Below the pieces are notes generated by a model that saw nothing but the letters and a program-made list of their open reading frames with translations, did no database searches and had not been told where the DNA came from. Positions 39,124 through 51,900 of a stretch of 64,000 bases of DNA are shown here, piece by piece. Location: assembly GCA_904063045.1 (NCBI GenBank), contig CAJFCJ010000010.1:1550001-1614000 (forward strand), given 5' to 3'. The stretch comes from Dimorphilus gyrociliatus (taxonomy: Eukaryota > Annelida > Polychaeta > Dinophilidae). A program made the position numbers and the translations under genes. Each line of letters begins with the position of its first letter. The stretch's first letter is position 1.

Positions 39124-39754
39124 ATTTATTTGTTGATGTTGTTAAAATGTTTTTATTAATGTAAATATCTCCCTCTCAACGTTCCTTCTGTACTTCTTTA
39201 CATCTGGTCAGAGCTTTGTCCGGGTAGGCGGAAGGGAGAGGGGGAAGGCGGTCGGTAAACGAGAGAGACGCACACAATACTTGTCGGAGGTGAGCGATAG
39301 AATGCGAGAGAACTAGGCAAAGAACATTTTGTATACACAAATTATTTGAAGTCTTGTGTAAACGTGCTTCGCACTTATCGAAAGCGAGTGATTATGGAGG
39401 TCGACTTATCGACTATTTTTTAGGCAATGACAAGACTGTTTTTGTTTCTACTTATCAATGAAAATGACAGCTTTTAATTTGCTTTTTCATTATGTATGTA
39501 TAGTTTCTTTTTTGCTAACAACAATAGACCAAATTGTTAAAAAATATAACTGATAATTTATTAACATAACGGACAAATAATTTGAATATTTTATTGTATA
39601 CAGCGTCACCTATAGTTAATATGTGTTTACATTTCTTACTTTTATTGTTGTGGTTGTATACACAAAAAGTATACTCTCTTCAAGTTGATTTATGTTATTT
39701 TTTACGCAATTACAGCATATTTTATTCAGATAAATTTTAAACAGTTTAGATTGA
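39124..39754. other. Intergenic: 3' flank of STAND gene and promoter of small basic gene
   Basis: About 630 bases. A GC-richer patch at 39200-39310 lies just upstream of the small gene on the minus strand and is its likely promoter. No WD40 or TPR coding sequence is visible here, which matters for the truncated end of the neighbouring STAND protein. Confidence 0.55.
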
Positions 39755-42700
39755 TTAACTCCTCTTTTCTTTATATTTATCGTCCGCCGAAACCCAATTT
39801 TCACATTCGTTTATAAGGCTTTCAACATTTTTGAAATGAGTTTTATCTTTCAAACTCTCATAAATAAACCTTGGTATTGTGCCAGGGTCGAGTTCTATAT
39901 TCTCACAGTTCCTGCAGTCTTTTAAAGTTTCTTCAATTAGATTTAATTCTATGTCGCCCTCAACGGGAAGAAGTTCTTTGAATCTTTCTATGTCAGATAT
40001 TACTTCGTCCAGACAATAGGCAATGAATTTTGCAATAATCCACTTCAGTGAGAAGAACATTTTGCATTTTGCGATATCAAGAAATTTTGGATTAACCTCT
40101 TTCGATCTGGCCAAATGATAGGGCAGGCAATTTAATTTCCTGCGATTACCGGGTATTGTCTTTTGCGGACTGTTAAAAGGTTGAAAAATGAGAAATCATC
40201 TGGTACCTTAATTAATAAAAACACAGATTAAATCAGGTTAAGCTACTCACCGAATAAGCCTGTCTGCGTTTTCTATAGTGACCTTTCTATGTTTTAAAAT
40301 AATGGTTCTCCGAAGCTCGCTTTCTTGGAGAAACATATCGCTTATGTGCTTATGAATGGTATCTTCGAGTCGTGTCAGATACTTATCTTTAACAACTTTT
40401 CGAAACTCTTTATGAAACCAGGTAAGTGTTAATTTTCCATCGCAATGTGTTTCGAGGAGGAAGTCGTCAATATGATGGCGAATACGCACCCAATGCAAAG
40501 TAGGAATTCGAATATAGTGTTCAAAAGGTGGATGAAGATCCCTATAAACTTCATCTAAAATATCATCGTTCATAGAGAGTAAATCCTCAAGTTCAGTAGC
40601 AGTTACACCACCGCGGCAGACTGTTATATAGGATAGAGCGTATTTTATCGTTTCCTTCCCGTAGTGGCATTCAAGATTTTTAAACAAATTTCCTATGGCC
40701 AATCGCACATTACAGGCTACATGTTTGAAATCCAAGGCATTATATGATTTGAGTAGGACAGCTTCGTCCATTAATAATTTCAAGTATAATGAATTTGAGC
40801 AATTGCTTATAGCTTGGTCTATAACTGACCGTTGTTCGGGTGTCAACACCCTGTTCTTTTTATTTAGGATATAATCTATCATTTCCTTAGCTTCCTCTTC
40901 ATTAAACCTATCTACCTTTAAAAAATTCTCTTCACATCCTTCTTCCGGCATTTTGTCATTTAAGGCCCTGATAATTGTTGAGTTGCTTCCTACGCCATCG
41001 GATAAGCTGACTATTATAAAGACACCATCAGGTAATATACCAGGTAACCAACTTAATTCATGAGCATTTTGATTATTATCTATTTCATCAATACCGTCTA
41101 GTATTATAACAATAGTCTCCTCTATCTTTTTTATTAATGATATTAAAGTTTTGGATAGATGGCTAACATCCATTACAACTTTGGGTAGAGGAATACGAGC
41201 TATTGCTGATAGTTGATAACATATACTATGCAACAGATCTATAACATTGCAAGACGGCGTAGACGTGGCAACAAATCTGATTAGCACAATAGTATCCTCT
41301 CCCAACCAATCGGGTATCAGTTTGGCAATCTTGGCGCAAATACAACTCTTTCCTACTCCTGATTCACCATAAATCGCATAAGGATGTCTATTAGGATCTT
41401 CTTGAAGAAGGAGTTCCTTTATTTGTTTAAGAACACTAGTTCTTTCAATTGGACTAGATTTATATAAACTTTCACACATTATTGCATGATGAAGAATTTC
41501 ATTAAATTCTACATCTTTCTGAGCTTCGATATGCTCAGATTCTACGCAATTTTCAATGAAATGAGTGCAATCCTCTATAAAATCTGATGTATAATTTGCA
41601 ATGTAATTTCCTTTACCTTTTTGGCCAGCCAATTGAAGGACCTGATTAGCGAATTCAGTAACGTAACAACGATAGTTATGACCCATTAGATTTTTGGATG
41701 TTCTATATTTTAAATCTTTAATGGCATTAGTAGCTTCCCAATCTTGAATTGTTTTATTCTCAAATTCCATAGTATCAATATATATCGACATGAAATTTTG
41801 ATTTTCAGCCGTTTTAAGTCCTTTAACAGTTCTATCGTATACCATACTACGTTCCGTTTTGAATTCGTTTTCAAAGACTCCTAAATGAAGTTCGATATCA
41901 GTTACAGAACCAACATAAGATCTACGAACTTCATCGGAAAAAAGTCCCTCAGCATGAGCCAGAGTTGATACTCTAACCAATAGCTGTCTTATTTTTAGAT
42001 ATATTTGACGCCATTCCTTTCGATCTCTTTCACGAAAGTCTGCATTTTCTATATCTGAATCCAAGAAGTACTGCAATTTGCTGTTGATCGGCTTTTATAA
42101 AGAAAATAAAAAACAATAATAAATAAATTAAGTTTTTTTGGCAAATAAACACCTGAAGAATATAAACAGGTGGAATATTATTTTCGTCTAACAGATACCA
42201 ATCTTGCATTAGATTCCAATGTTCAAAGCTTTTATCCTTTGTAAATTTTTTTATAATCTCCCAATGATTCTCACATATTCGGCTAGGCAAAGGCCTATAG
42301 CCGTATTTACTACCCAGAAGGCACTAAAAAATTATTGTCAAATTAGAAGAGAAAGAATAGCTTGATACTAACTAACCGCAAAATGATGTCCTATACTTAA
42401 TCTTTTGCATCTCAATAGCTCTTCTTTCATTAAGTCAGTAAGATTATGCTCATTTTGAGCATCAGCAGTGATTGCCCATCTTAAATCAACAATGTGAAAA
42501 TCAATTCCAGCTCTCCTACAAAAAGTTGCAACTTTTTGTGATGCCTTTAAAATTCCCAATCGTTCAGTTTTCATATCTGTAAATAAGAATGTAAGCTCTT
42601 TTTATAAAAAATAATTAAGCAAAACATTTATAAATCATTTAACAATAGGTAAGATTATTGAGGATTATCAGAGATTATAATAGCACTTTATTTTTAGTTT

Positions 42701-44777
42701 TTATGCGAATTATAGTGAATAAAAATGTACCTGTCACACTTCCACTCAAATACAATCGCACTTGACCTGTAGGGATAGGAGGAAGATTATCGCATTTTCC
42801 GCGGAGGACATTCATTCTTTCTTCGCTAATATTCTTGTTTAATAATAGTTCCTTTCTATCTTCTTTTCTTTCTAAAGCCTTACGAACGTCTGCCAACTGA
42901 AGTTCGAATAGAGTAGAAAATTCCTCGTGAACAACGGGTCCTATTGTTGCTGTTTCTTCAGCAGGCGTTTCTTCTGCAACTGTTACTGCTACTTCATTGT
43001 CAATAGTTGATTTACAGATATTTTCGCTATGGGAGCTTTCTTCTTCGTGATAAGGCAGAGGAGATTTTTCATTAAGTATAATAGTAGGACTTCTTGCAGA
43101 TTTAATTTCGGGAGTTGGGCTTGATTTATCAAACCTCTTTCTGTGAAAGAATTGAGTACTTTGGCGATGTATTGAATTCTGTTGGACAGGTAAAATACTC
43201 GTCGATTGTCTATAGAGTCCTTGATGTGGAACCTAAAATGACCAATTGTTTTATAGAAATTACTTTTGAACATAGTCAAAACGCTATGCTACTATATGGT
43301 TAAATAAAACACATCAGAGCCTAGCTGTAACAGCTAGGTAGAAAGAAAGAATTGCATTTCTAGAGATCAAAGATTACAGGGCAATAAATTAATTGTAATC
43401 CTAAACAAAATAGAACAACAAAACAACCGAATAAACTAACCTTTTGACCTGATAAATATGAATCAACTGTCAATAAATTGTCCAAGGACGAGTCGGCTTT
43501 GTTATTAAATCCCATAGACGTTAACTGTTTAGCTAAAAGACTTGGATTCATAGATTGTCTAGGTGTGCTCTTTAAGCTTTCTGTGTTGTGCCGTAATGCA
43601 GGCAAATGATGAGTTCTCTGAAGTCCTTTACTAGGACATTCAGCAGTACTCCATCTTCTGGTAGGTTCGCCCAATACTTGTAGTTTTTCAAGACTTTTCT
43701 TATTAGTCTAAAGAGGTGATTATAACAAAATAAGTGGTTTTCTTTATAAATAAAAGTTATATTACTAAGATTAGTAAAAAATAAAAGAACGTTAATTTTT
43801 TTTATTAGAATCGTTAAAATTTCATAAGAATGTTGGCGTTTTGTCATTTTATTAGTAGCCTATATACTGAATCTATTTTTATTTGTTTATATCTATATTA
43901 AGTGCATTTATAGCTAAATATATATATATATATATATACTTACTTTACCCGATAGATTATCGCAGCTAGCTGTGGGGGTCATTTTTTTGTTATTTATATT
44001 ACCCAAATATAAGTTTCTATTGATTCTCCCCTTATATATATATATATAAATTTATATTAAGAAAAACGATATTTTAGCAAGAATTTACCGTGTAAACTCA
44101 TTAACTTATTATTTCTTTGAATTTTAACGCCATTAGGTGTATTTGTAGAAAGCCATTGGGGTATGGAATCTAGACGCTCTTGACCCAACTTAAAAAAGAG
44201 ATTATATAGATAGTTAATTTATTTAAAAGAATTTATGAATGATATTACTATTTGCATAAGATTAATATACCATTTTACACACTGAAACCTTTCAGAAAGA
44301 ACTGTTATTTGACTAGTATTTATTCCATTCGATCTACCCCTCATTACAGATTATATTAACAAGAAAACACGAAAATTTGCTATACGATTCAACAAAATAA
44401 ATAACGTAAGCATGAACGCACCAGTTAATTATATCTATGAATAAAAGTTTTCAAACATTATTAAAAGTAGAAATAATTAAGTCTTATGTATACTGAAACC
44501 AATTTGAGACAGCCATATTGTTTAGCTTAGAAACAATAAATCTATATAGTAATATACTTTGAAATAAGATATCTTTTCCTGCCGGTATCTTTACAATTAG
44601 TTTAAACTTTATAATGCAAATAGAAAGATTTTGCGGATAGTTGATCTATTCAACTATCGATTCAATTAATTAAAATATTTCATTGGTTCAAAAGTAAACG
44701 GAAGAGTTCATTAGAAAAGTTTTAAGTAAATAATAATAAAAAAAATAACTTACACGAAACTCGTCGCCCTTTTTCAT
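39755..44777 (-). CDS. STAND/NACHT NTPase of NWD/nephrocystin-3 type, lacking C-terminal repeats
   Basis: Signal-transduction ATPase. Exon order: 44777-44754 (MKKGDEFR), about 44190-44090, 43990-43947, 43710-43440, 43232-42734, about 42577-42377, 42322-42153, about 42089-40250 and 40167-39755. An N-terminal disordered part of about 300 residues is followed by a DUF4062-like module (VRLYLSGSVTDMKTERLGIL, FHIVDLRWAITADAQNEH, LLGSKYGYRPLPSR). The NTPase domain has a P-loop YGESGVGKSCICAK and Walker B TIVIILDGIDEID, then a winged-helix region (GGVTATELEDLLSM) and the typical NWD linker NRRKLNCLPYHL. Family members normally continue with WD40 or TPR repeats. This one stops at 39755, about 130 residues after the linker, with no repeats. 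A possible alternative first exon starts at an ATG at 44344. The Walker residues are intact, so NTPase activity is likely. Confidence 0.8.
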
Positions 44778-45446
44778 GATTTATCCGCTGTTTACTGCAA
44801 CTAGCAACCCTGTCATATTCAACTCGCCTTTGTAGGCAAGTCGATTTATGATCAACAAAGGGGGACCCTGTCTATTTTTACTCTTGCCCTTTTTTTTTCA
44901 AGTAACCAACAATCGCTGTATTTCGAGTATAAGCCGATTCGCTTTATTGCAATCTATAGCTCCTATTGAGGACAGAATTGTTAAATTTTTAAACAAAAAC
45001 ATTCAATTTATAAAATATCAGAAATTTTTGTCTTTTAGTAATATTCTTATTTGTTTAATTTATTGTAATCTTTGATATCAATATTTCGTATGGGTCCTGC
45101 TCTCGTTAGCATTATCGATTAATGAGGTTAGGTGTACATTTGATTACCTGTATCTAAAATATAATAACATTTTTAAGATATGCAATATTTCAATATAAAT
45201 AATATATATATATCTGCGTTTAGTACGTTCGTAAAAACATATACAGTGTTTATTGATCTTGTTCAAGTCGTGACCATAACGAACGTACAAATCGTTCGAT
45301 TTGTTATTATTTCTACGTTTTTTCTTTTTTGAACGCTAAAAATATGAATAGACTAATGTCATTTGCTTTTGAAACTATATAATTTGTGATTTAATGAAAT
45401 ATATTCCGTCTTATCGTTGATAAGTCATAAAAGTTTAATCTCTATA
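44778..45446. other. Intergenic: promoter of STAND gene and 3' flank of gluconokinase
   Basis: About 670 AT-rich bases. It should contain the STAND gene promoter and the gluconokinase 3' UTR. No coding exon recognised. Confidence 0.55.
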
Positions 45447-46208
45447 TTAAAAGTTCTTTATGTGCGATAAAATCTCTTGTGCAATTTCCAGAATACTCTT
45501 ATTTACATCAATTAGTAAAATGTTTGGTTCACTTTTCTCCGACAATTCAAGTGTTTCAAATTGAGATTGTAATAGTGATGGCGGCATGAAATGGCCCTTT
45601 CTATTCAGTAGTCTTTGTTGAATTATATTCTGATCTCCGTTAAGGATTACAAAAATAATGCGATCGGTTGTATTGCCCAAGGGGTTTATCTTTAAGTCGT
45701 TGTCGAATTGTCCGTTTAGAATTTGACGATAGTACACTTTTAAGGCAGAGCATGCTAAGACGTAGGATTTCTTGGGCATGTCATAAAGAGGCCACCTTAA
45801 CGGTTAAGTCATTGTTAAATATTAAAGCAATTCTAAATGGCTCTAGGCTCACTCACTTCAAAATGAGTTTCCTCAGAGTAATTAGCCAAGCTAATCGATC
45901 TTCGTCTGTTAGGGCTTCGCTTCGAGACATTTTACTCTTATTTTCCTCAGAATGATAGTCGTCGGCATCAACAAACTCCGAACCTGGAATCTAATCCAGC
46001 TCCAAGCCTAAAAAATTTTAGAGTTTCAACCAAAAAAAACTTACCAGCTCCTCCAAAGCCTTTCCAACAGTTGTTCTACATGAAATACAAATAGTAATCA
46101 ATTTAATCAATGAATAGTACTATTGAATTTTATAGATTTGATAGAATTTCGTTGTAAATACTTTCCGCAGCCGGAAACTCCACATAGCACAATCACTAAA
46201 GGTTCCAT
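45447..46208 (-). CDS. IDNK: Gluconokinase
   Basis: ATP-dependent phosphorylation of D-gluconate to 6-phosphogluconate, feeding the pentose-phosphate pathway; a cytosolic shikimate-kinase-like fold. Four exons: 46208-about 46162, about 46076-46046, about 45991-45860 and 45800-45447. The P-loop is split by an intron and reads VLCGVSGCGKTTVGKALEEL after splicing. Next come FVDADDYHSEENKSKMS, LTDEDRLAWLITL, then VLACSALKVYYRQIL and RKGHFMPPSLLQSQFETLE, all signature gluconokinase motifs. The size, about 180 residues, is normal. The ATG at 46208 fits bacterial and human starts; an in-frame extension upstream looks non-coding. It heads away from the methyltransferase-like gene at 47354. Confidence 0.93.
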
Positions 46209-47353
46209 TCCCTTTTTTAATACTCTAAAAATTGAAAAATATTGATCAATTTGGATTTTGATTTTTCCGCTAATATACGAATTCATAAATGATAAATAGA
46301 AGCTTAATGAAATTAAGATTACAACAGTTTTAAAGAACTTTACGAAAAGAGGATTAATGGAATAATAATATTTCAATGAGTAAATTTCAGCTCATAAAGC
46401 CATTAGTCTAGGCTTAAACAGATAAAGATAAACAATTTTTCGTAAGCTTAAGTACCTAAGACTTTTTTATCCTTTAAAAAAGACCGAATGGACAGAAGAT
46501 ATATGAAATCTGATGGGCAGACTTCTAAATAATAACATCCTAGATAATATAGTTTGTTATTTTATGATTAGCAATAAGTAATATCGATAACTGATGCTAT
46601 TCATCATACTCTTTGATTTGAATACTGAAATTCTGTTAGACTTTCATGTACTCATGTAGTAAGAGAAATAAAATCGAATATTCCAAGAATTACGAAATGC
46701 TTCGCTATGAAAGTATATTATTTTTTATGTAAAACTTCTTGTTTTTTTTTCTTTCTAGGGCAATATCCTTAATGGAGAGCATATCAATTGTCCAAAGACA
46801 ACACATTTCGTCAATATTCCTTTCTCTCCTTTCTGAGAAAAAATGAATAATTAAGAGGATTTATTTTGTAACATTCTTCGTAATTGCCATATTTTAATAC
46901 GCAACGGTAAACAGACGCGAGTAATTGCACGTAAAAACGGCCCTAAAATTTTTTATTTATAATAATTTATTTTAAAAAATGCACGTTTACAGTTGAAAGT
47001 ATTCAATAAAAGTAGTTTATTGCCTTTATATGGGTGTTAAATTATAAATAAATCTATATTTAAAAGTGTAGATGTATTTATACATATTTTATAGAAATTA
47101 ACACAAGTTTAATGTCTATTAAAATTCTAATAAGTTCACTTCTACGCGGCAGCTTGAAATTCGTCAATAAACTTTATTTAGAAAATCTTTTTATCTAAGT
47201 ATAGTAGTTCATTTTATCTCATATTTTATTTACTTTCCATAGGAACTATTTTGAGTTCCATCATTCGGCGGCAAAACAACAAGCTGGTACTATTTTAATC
47301 ATTAATTTCGGTTACACAATACGAACCCGTTTATCATTGGAAACGGGGTCACC
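46209..47353. other. Divergent intergenic region (gluconokinase / CARNMT1-like)
   Basis: About 1.1 kb between divergent start codons; both promoters must be here. AT-rich, no coding exon seen. Confidence 0.55.
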
Positions 47354-48669
47354 ATGTTTAAAGCGGGCGAAAATCCTCACGATAGTTCCATTCCAGACAC
47401 TTCTCAGGAAAATGGCCAACTTCAATTTAGCTTACGAAACAATCCAAACTTTAGGAAGGCGCTTAAGGCAAATGAAGACTTTTTAGAGGCCATTGGTATA
47501 ACGAAAGACCTACCCTCCGGCTTGGAACATATCTCCTATATTCGAAAATTATGCACCATGTTCTCTTTTGATTGGTCGCGTTTCTTTTCAGCTGGAAGAA
47601 ACGAAGTGTATAGTTATTATCTACGACATTTTAAGCAGAAAGTGGAAGTCGACGTTATCAAAAAGTTTGCTTTTATTTTTACGTATATCTCTTTTCAAAT
47701 TATTGTCACTCTTAAGGCAAATGCCGAGGTCAAATATCGTTGTCCTGTTAAGCGATGTAGGCTTGGGAAGACTTCTGAATGAAATTCGAGCAATGGGATT
47801 TTCAATTATCTGCCACTTTTCAGATAGTCACTTAGCAGACGCATATGAAAAATTTGAGAAAAAATGGTAATTTTATTGATATTTTCACATAACTACTTTT
47901 CAATAAAATCAACATTTGTGTTGTTAATTTCAGTCGCGAGGGTATGAATTCAGACTCTTTGACAATATACCCCTACTTCAGCCATCGCAAACTTCTCAGT
48001 AAAAGAGTTTGTTTAGTTAGCTTTTCACATTTAACAAAGGTACCATTATTTTTTATTCATTTCAGAAAATTGATGTTACTTTTCCTGAAACTGAGGCAAT
48101 AGAGTTGTTGAACAAAACGGATCGCAGAAAACAAGATTATAGAATGGCAGTGGGAAATTTTGTCAATCATTTTGGGCATGATAGCATGAAAAGTTTTCTC
48201 TATTTATTCATTATGTAAAAATAATAACTTAGCATTAATTTTTAGATAACTATAAAATCATTATTACTGGGCGAAAATTATCAAATATTCCCGATGTCAT
48301 TTCTTTTATTGAGGCAGTCTATTTGGTTTTAGACAACGATGGCATTTGGATACATCAAGGTGAGAAGTTTATTTCGATAGTAACTAAATCTAAATAAATG
48401 TTTCATAGGAATTTATGAAGAAAATGAGATAGAACAACCAAAGTATCCCCAGCTAACTAGAGAAAGTTTAGTGGATATAGCTCGAATGTGCGGTTTCAAG
48501 ATAGTTGAAAATGTATGTTTTTACTTAATTTTTTCAACCAGAATTTGAATAATTTAGCTTTGTAAATTTAAAGAGCACGGGTTTATTAAATGATCTGAAA
48601 ACCAGCAAGCGAGAACCAATGAGCGATAAAATAGATGCTATTCTTCAGCTTTGTTTCGTTAAAAACTGA
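47354..48669 (+). CDS. Divergent carnosine N-methyltransferase-like protein, SAM site altered
   Basis: Belongs to the N2227/CARNMT1 family, whose active members methylate carnosine to anserine using SAM. Exons: 47354-47664, 47717-47866, 47934-48006, 48066-48192, 48246-48359, 48409-48512 and 48574-48669; introns are 49-67 bases and all phases agree. Collinear family landmarks: HISYIRKLCTMFSFDWS, GRNEVYSYYL, VVLLSDVGLGRLLNEI, YPYFSHR, IDVTFPETEA, MAVGNFVNHFG, then FIEAVYLVLDNDGIWIHQG and ESLVDIARMCGFKIVE. The SAM-binding loop, normally VPGAGLGRL, reads LSDVGLGRL, losing its first glycine. The segment matching the family's TCFFIDTA is TGRKLSNI. The protein may therefore be a pseudoenzyme or have changed its substrate. 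Length about 320 residues. Confidence 0.72.
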
Positions 48670-48950
48670 GTTTTGTTTTGTTCTGGTCAATATTTTATAA
48701 CTACGAAATTTTGGCTTTGTACTATCAATTTATTTGCATTGTACATTTTCATATTCTTCAATTGTCACATTCGTTCTACTGACTAAATTGATAAAGAAGT
48801 TATTGAAAAAATTAAATTTGGTAGCTCATTACAATTAAAAGCAAAAATAACAACTATACTGAAAAATCAGTGCAATCTAATCATACATAACACTAAACAA
48901 AAATTCAGAGGATTGTTTAGTTAAACACAAAGAAACGAGTATCTCTAACG

Positions 48951-51900
48951 TCAATTAACATATTCTAGTTCTGATAATATCTGAGGAATATGAAGAAAAT
49001 TTATTACAAAGTTCACACAAAGAAAGTGATTTTACCTGATTCAATTGGTCATCATCAGATATATTTGGATATTGAGAAGGCTCTTCAACATTAGTATTTG
49101 GTATATTTTTGTCAACAAGATCCAAGTGACTACTGCTATGTCTACCCACATCGTCGCTCAGCGGCAAAGGTTCACTAGCTTGATGCCCTTCACTTTCAAT
49201 ATCCTCCGGTTGTTTTATCTCTAAAAGCTTATCCAAATCTAATTCCATCCAGTTGGTAGATTCGTTCTTTGAAAAGGTATTTTCACTTGCAGTGCTTTGG
49301 CCAGCACTTACCTGCTGCTGAAGGTCTGCACATGCTGCTCTCCTAGTTTGGTCACCATGGTTTTGTAGGTACTGATATCCAGGATTTGAACTTTCTACAA
49401 AATCTAGGAAAATGTTACATGATAAATTCGGTTAATTTTCAATTCACTACAAAACAGTTCTTAAATTATCTTGTATAACTTTGGCGTTAGTTTGAAACTT
49501 AACAAAAGTTAGTTATTGTTTTTTGGTGAGTGCTTTTCTTATATTATACATTACTATTATATAAGATTTTAAATATATCTCACCAGGACATGTTGGGCAG
49601 GCGTACCCTTTCCGATAATTTTCTCCGAAGTAATGGAGAGCTACTGACTTAAACTTACGAGAACATTGAGAACATAGCGTTATTTTGCTATCAATGGATC
49701 TTACAGAAGGAACGCTAGAGACGAGAGGACCGTCATTAGCTTGCATTTTGGCTATTTTACAATATCTGCAATTTTCTTTATAAGCATATCTCATACTATT
49801 GATAAATTCAGCCTGATCATCTTGTCCAGAAGTAGTTTTAAAACCATAATCTCCATTAATCAAGTGTTCTTCGAATTGGGTTTCAGAATTAATAACATTT
49901 TGGCACACACAGCAATGACTTTGCAAATGTTGCTGATTATGATTGTTGAAGTCCAAACTGTTTTCAAAGACTAAATCACAGAATAGACAAGTTCTTCTCT
50001 GCTTAAAAGAAAAATACAATAATTATAAATTACACATAAAACTCACTCACAAATAAAGAGCTATCGTCTATCTTTTTGTCGAGCATTTCAGAGAGAGTTT
50101 CGTTGCCTAGAGCTTCGGCAACAGATGACATCTGTTGAGAGGATTTTTCTGGTTTATTTACAATTGCTTTTGTTGTTGAAAGTTGCCGACGATGCTTAGT
50201 TAAATAATGAATATCAATAACGGAATTTCTCACGAAGGCAGAACAGAATGTACAATCAACGATTACATCCATGTCAGGATGATCTACTTGAAAATGCATT
50301 TTATAATGATGGGGTGAGTTTTCCTGACTATAACACACAGGACATTCTAATTTGCTATGAGTTAGTAAATGAGTCTTCAACTTCAGACCAAAGAAACCTT
50401 CTTCTTCACACACAGGACAATAAAATCCGTTTGGATAATGTTTCATAAATAAATGGCGTCGAAAATTATCACAACATTTAAAGTTAGCGCCGCAAAAACA
50501 TGTTTCCTCAAATAAGTTGGTTTCAGCTAAATGTTCGTTGATTATATGCAGATTGCAGTCTCTCTTATCGTTGAAAAGGCCCTTACAAATGTAGCAAATT
50601 GTTTTTTCTTTACCATGAACAAATCTGAAATGATTTTCCAATTCAGTTTCTTCTTTAAATGACATCGAACAATCTTGACAGTAATATAGACTGCTTGGAG
50701 GATAGGTGATTGCTCCTGCTATTAATTGTATGAGCTGTTAAAAAAAGAGATTTGTATTTTGAAAACTCTTACCGTCATAAAAAGTATTTTGAACAGGTTC
50801 TACGAAACTGTCTTGAGTCTCTTGAACAGTTTCTGGCATCATTACGTAGGCTGAGAGTGTTGGTGTTGTTGCGATTGTAGACATTGAATATGAATCTTCT
50901 ATTGGTTCGTAATTTTGAGAGAATGAATTATTCATTGTGTAATTTGGAATTTCATTGTATTGGAAATCATTTTTATTAATGCCATAAGCAAAATTTTGAA
51001 CAGCATCTGTAACTGAGGTCATTCCTATTGAACAGTAAGTCATAAAAGATGTTACTAAAATTAAACTAAAGTTTGGCCTCTTACCAGGAATATACTGAAT
51101 GTCTGCACTATGGTTAGCTGGTACTGGTTCTTCCGGCTTAACAAGAAAAGATGTAATACTTGGTAAATCTAACCCACTAGTCCTTCGCTTCTTACCAGAT
51201 ACGTCAACAGAAGTAGTAGAGATTATATTTTTATTTATAGGTGTTGCAAAGGGATTGATATTTGGTTCAAATTCTCTGTGACTCATGAAGTCATTGTCAT
51301 CATTGTAAAAAGGTCTTTTTACGAGTAGTGGAGATTTTTTTGGTATTGGATCTAAAGTCGGTTCAGGCACAGGTTTTACAACAGGTAAAGAAGAACTGTT
51401 AAAAATTTTATTCATGAGCCTGTCTCTTTCTTCCATGACCTATAAGTTTGTATATATTTTATATATTTTATGATAGAAATGGAGACTTACAGCAGAAAGA
51501 TTGTTCACTGACTCAATAGACGTTTGTAAATATTTCTTGGAATCAAGATTATCAATAATTTCTGGCTCTGGACGAACTTTGAGAGATTTCTTAACTCCTT
51601 TTGTCTGTTTAATAACTCTCTCGAAGTGCTTTATAATGTAATGAGTTGCTATATCATGATATTCTGTAACCTCCGAACAAAACATACATGAAAAGGCAAT
51701 ATCGTTGGTGTTGTGAAATTTAATACAGTGATCCCTTAAACCATTCAAGTTAGAAAGATGAAGTCTGCAAATATCGCATTTATATTTGGATTTCCAAAAC
51801 TTCCTTAGGTAATGACATTGAAATAGGTGCATATTGAAATGCCCCTTATAAAAAAACACTTTTTTGCATAGAAAGCAACAATAGTGTATGTTGTGATCCT

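Noticed and set aside
45668-45955. Plus-strand open frame over the gluconokinase exons
   Set aside because: A shadow of the well-supported minus-strand gene.
46107-46376. In-frame upstream extension of gluconokinase
   Set aside because: The conserved start MEPLVIVLCG is at 46208; the extension is hydrophobic, AT-rich and preceded by a splice-acceptor-like site, so probably 5' UTR or intron.
48001-48065. A 26-base intron at 48040-48065 in the CARNMT1-like gene
   Set aside because: A donor at 48007 gives a normal 59-base intron, keeps the frame and fits the family alignment better.
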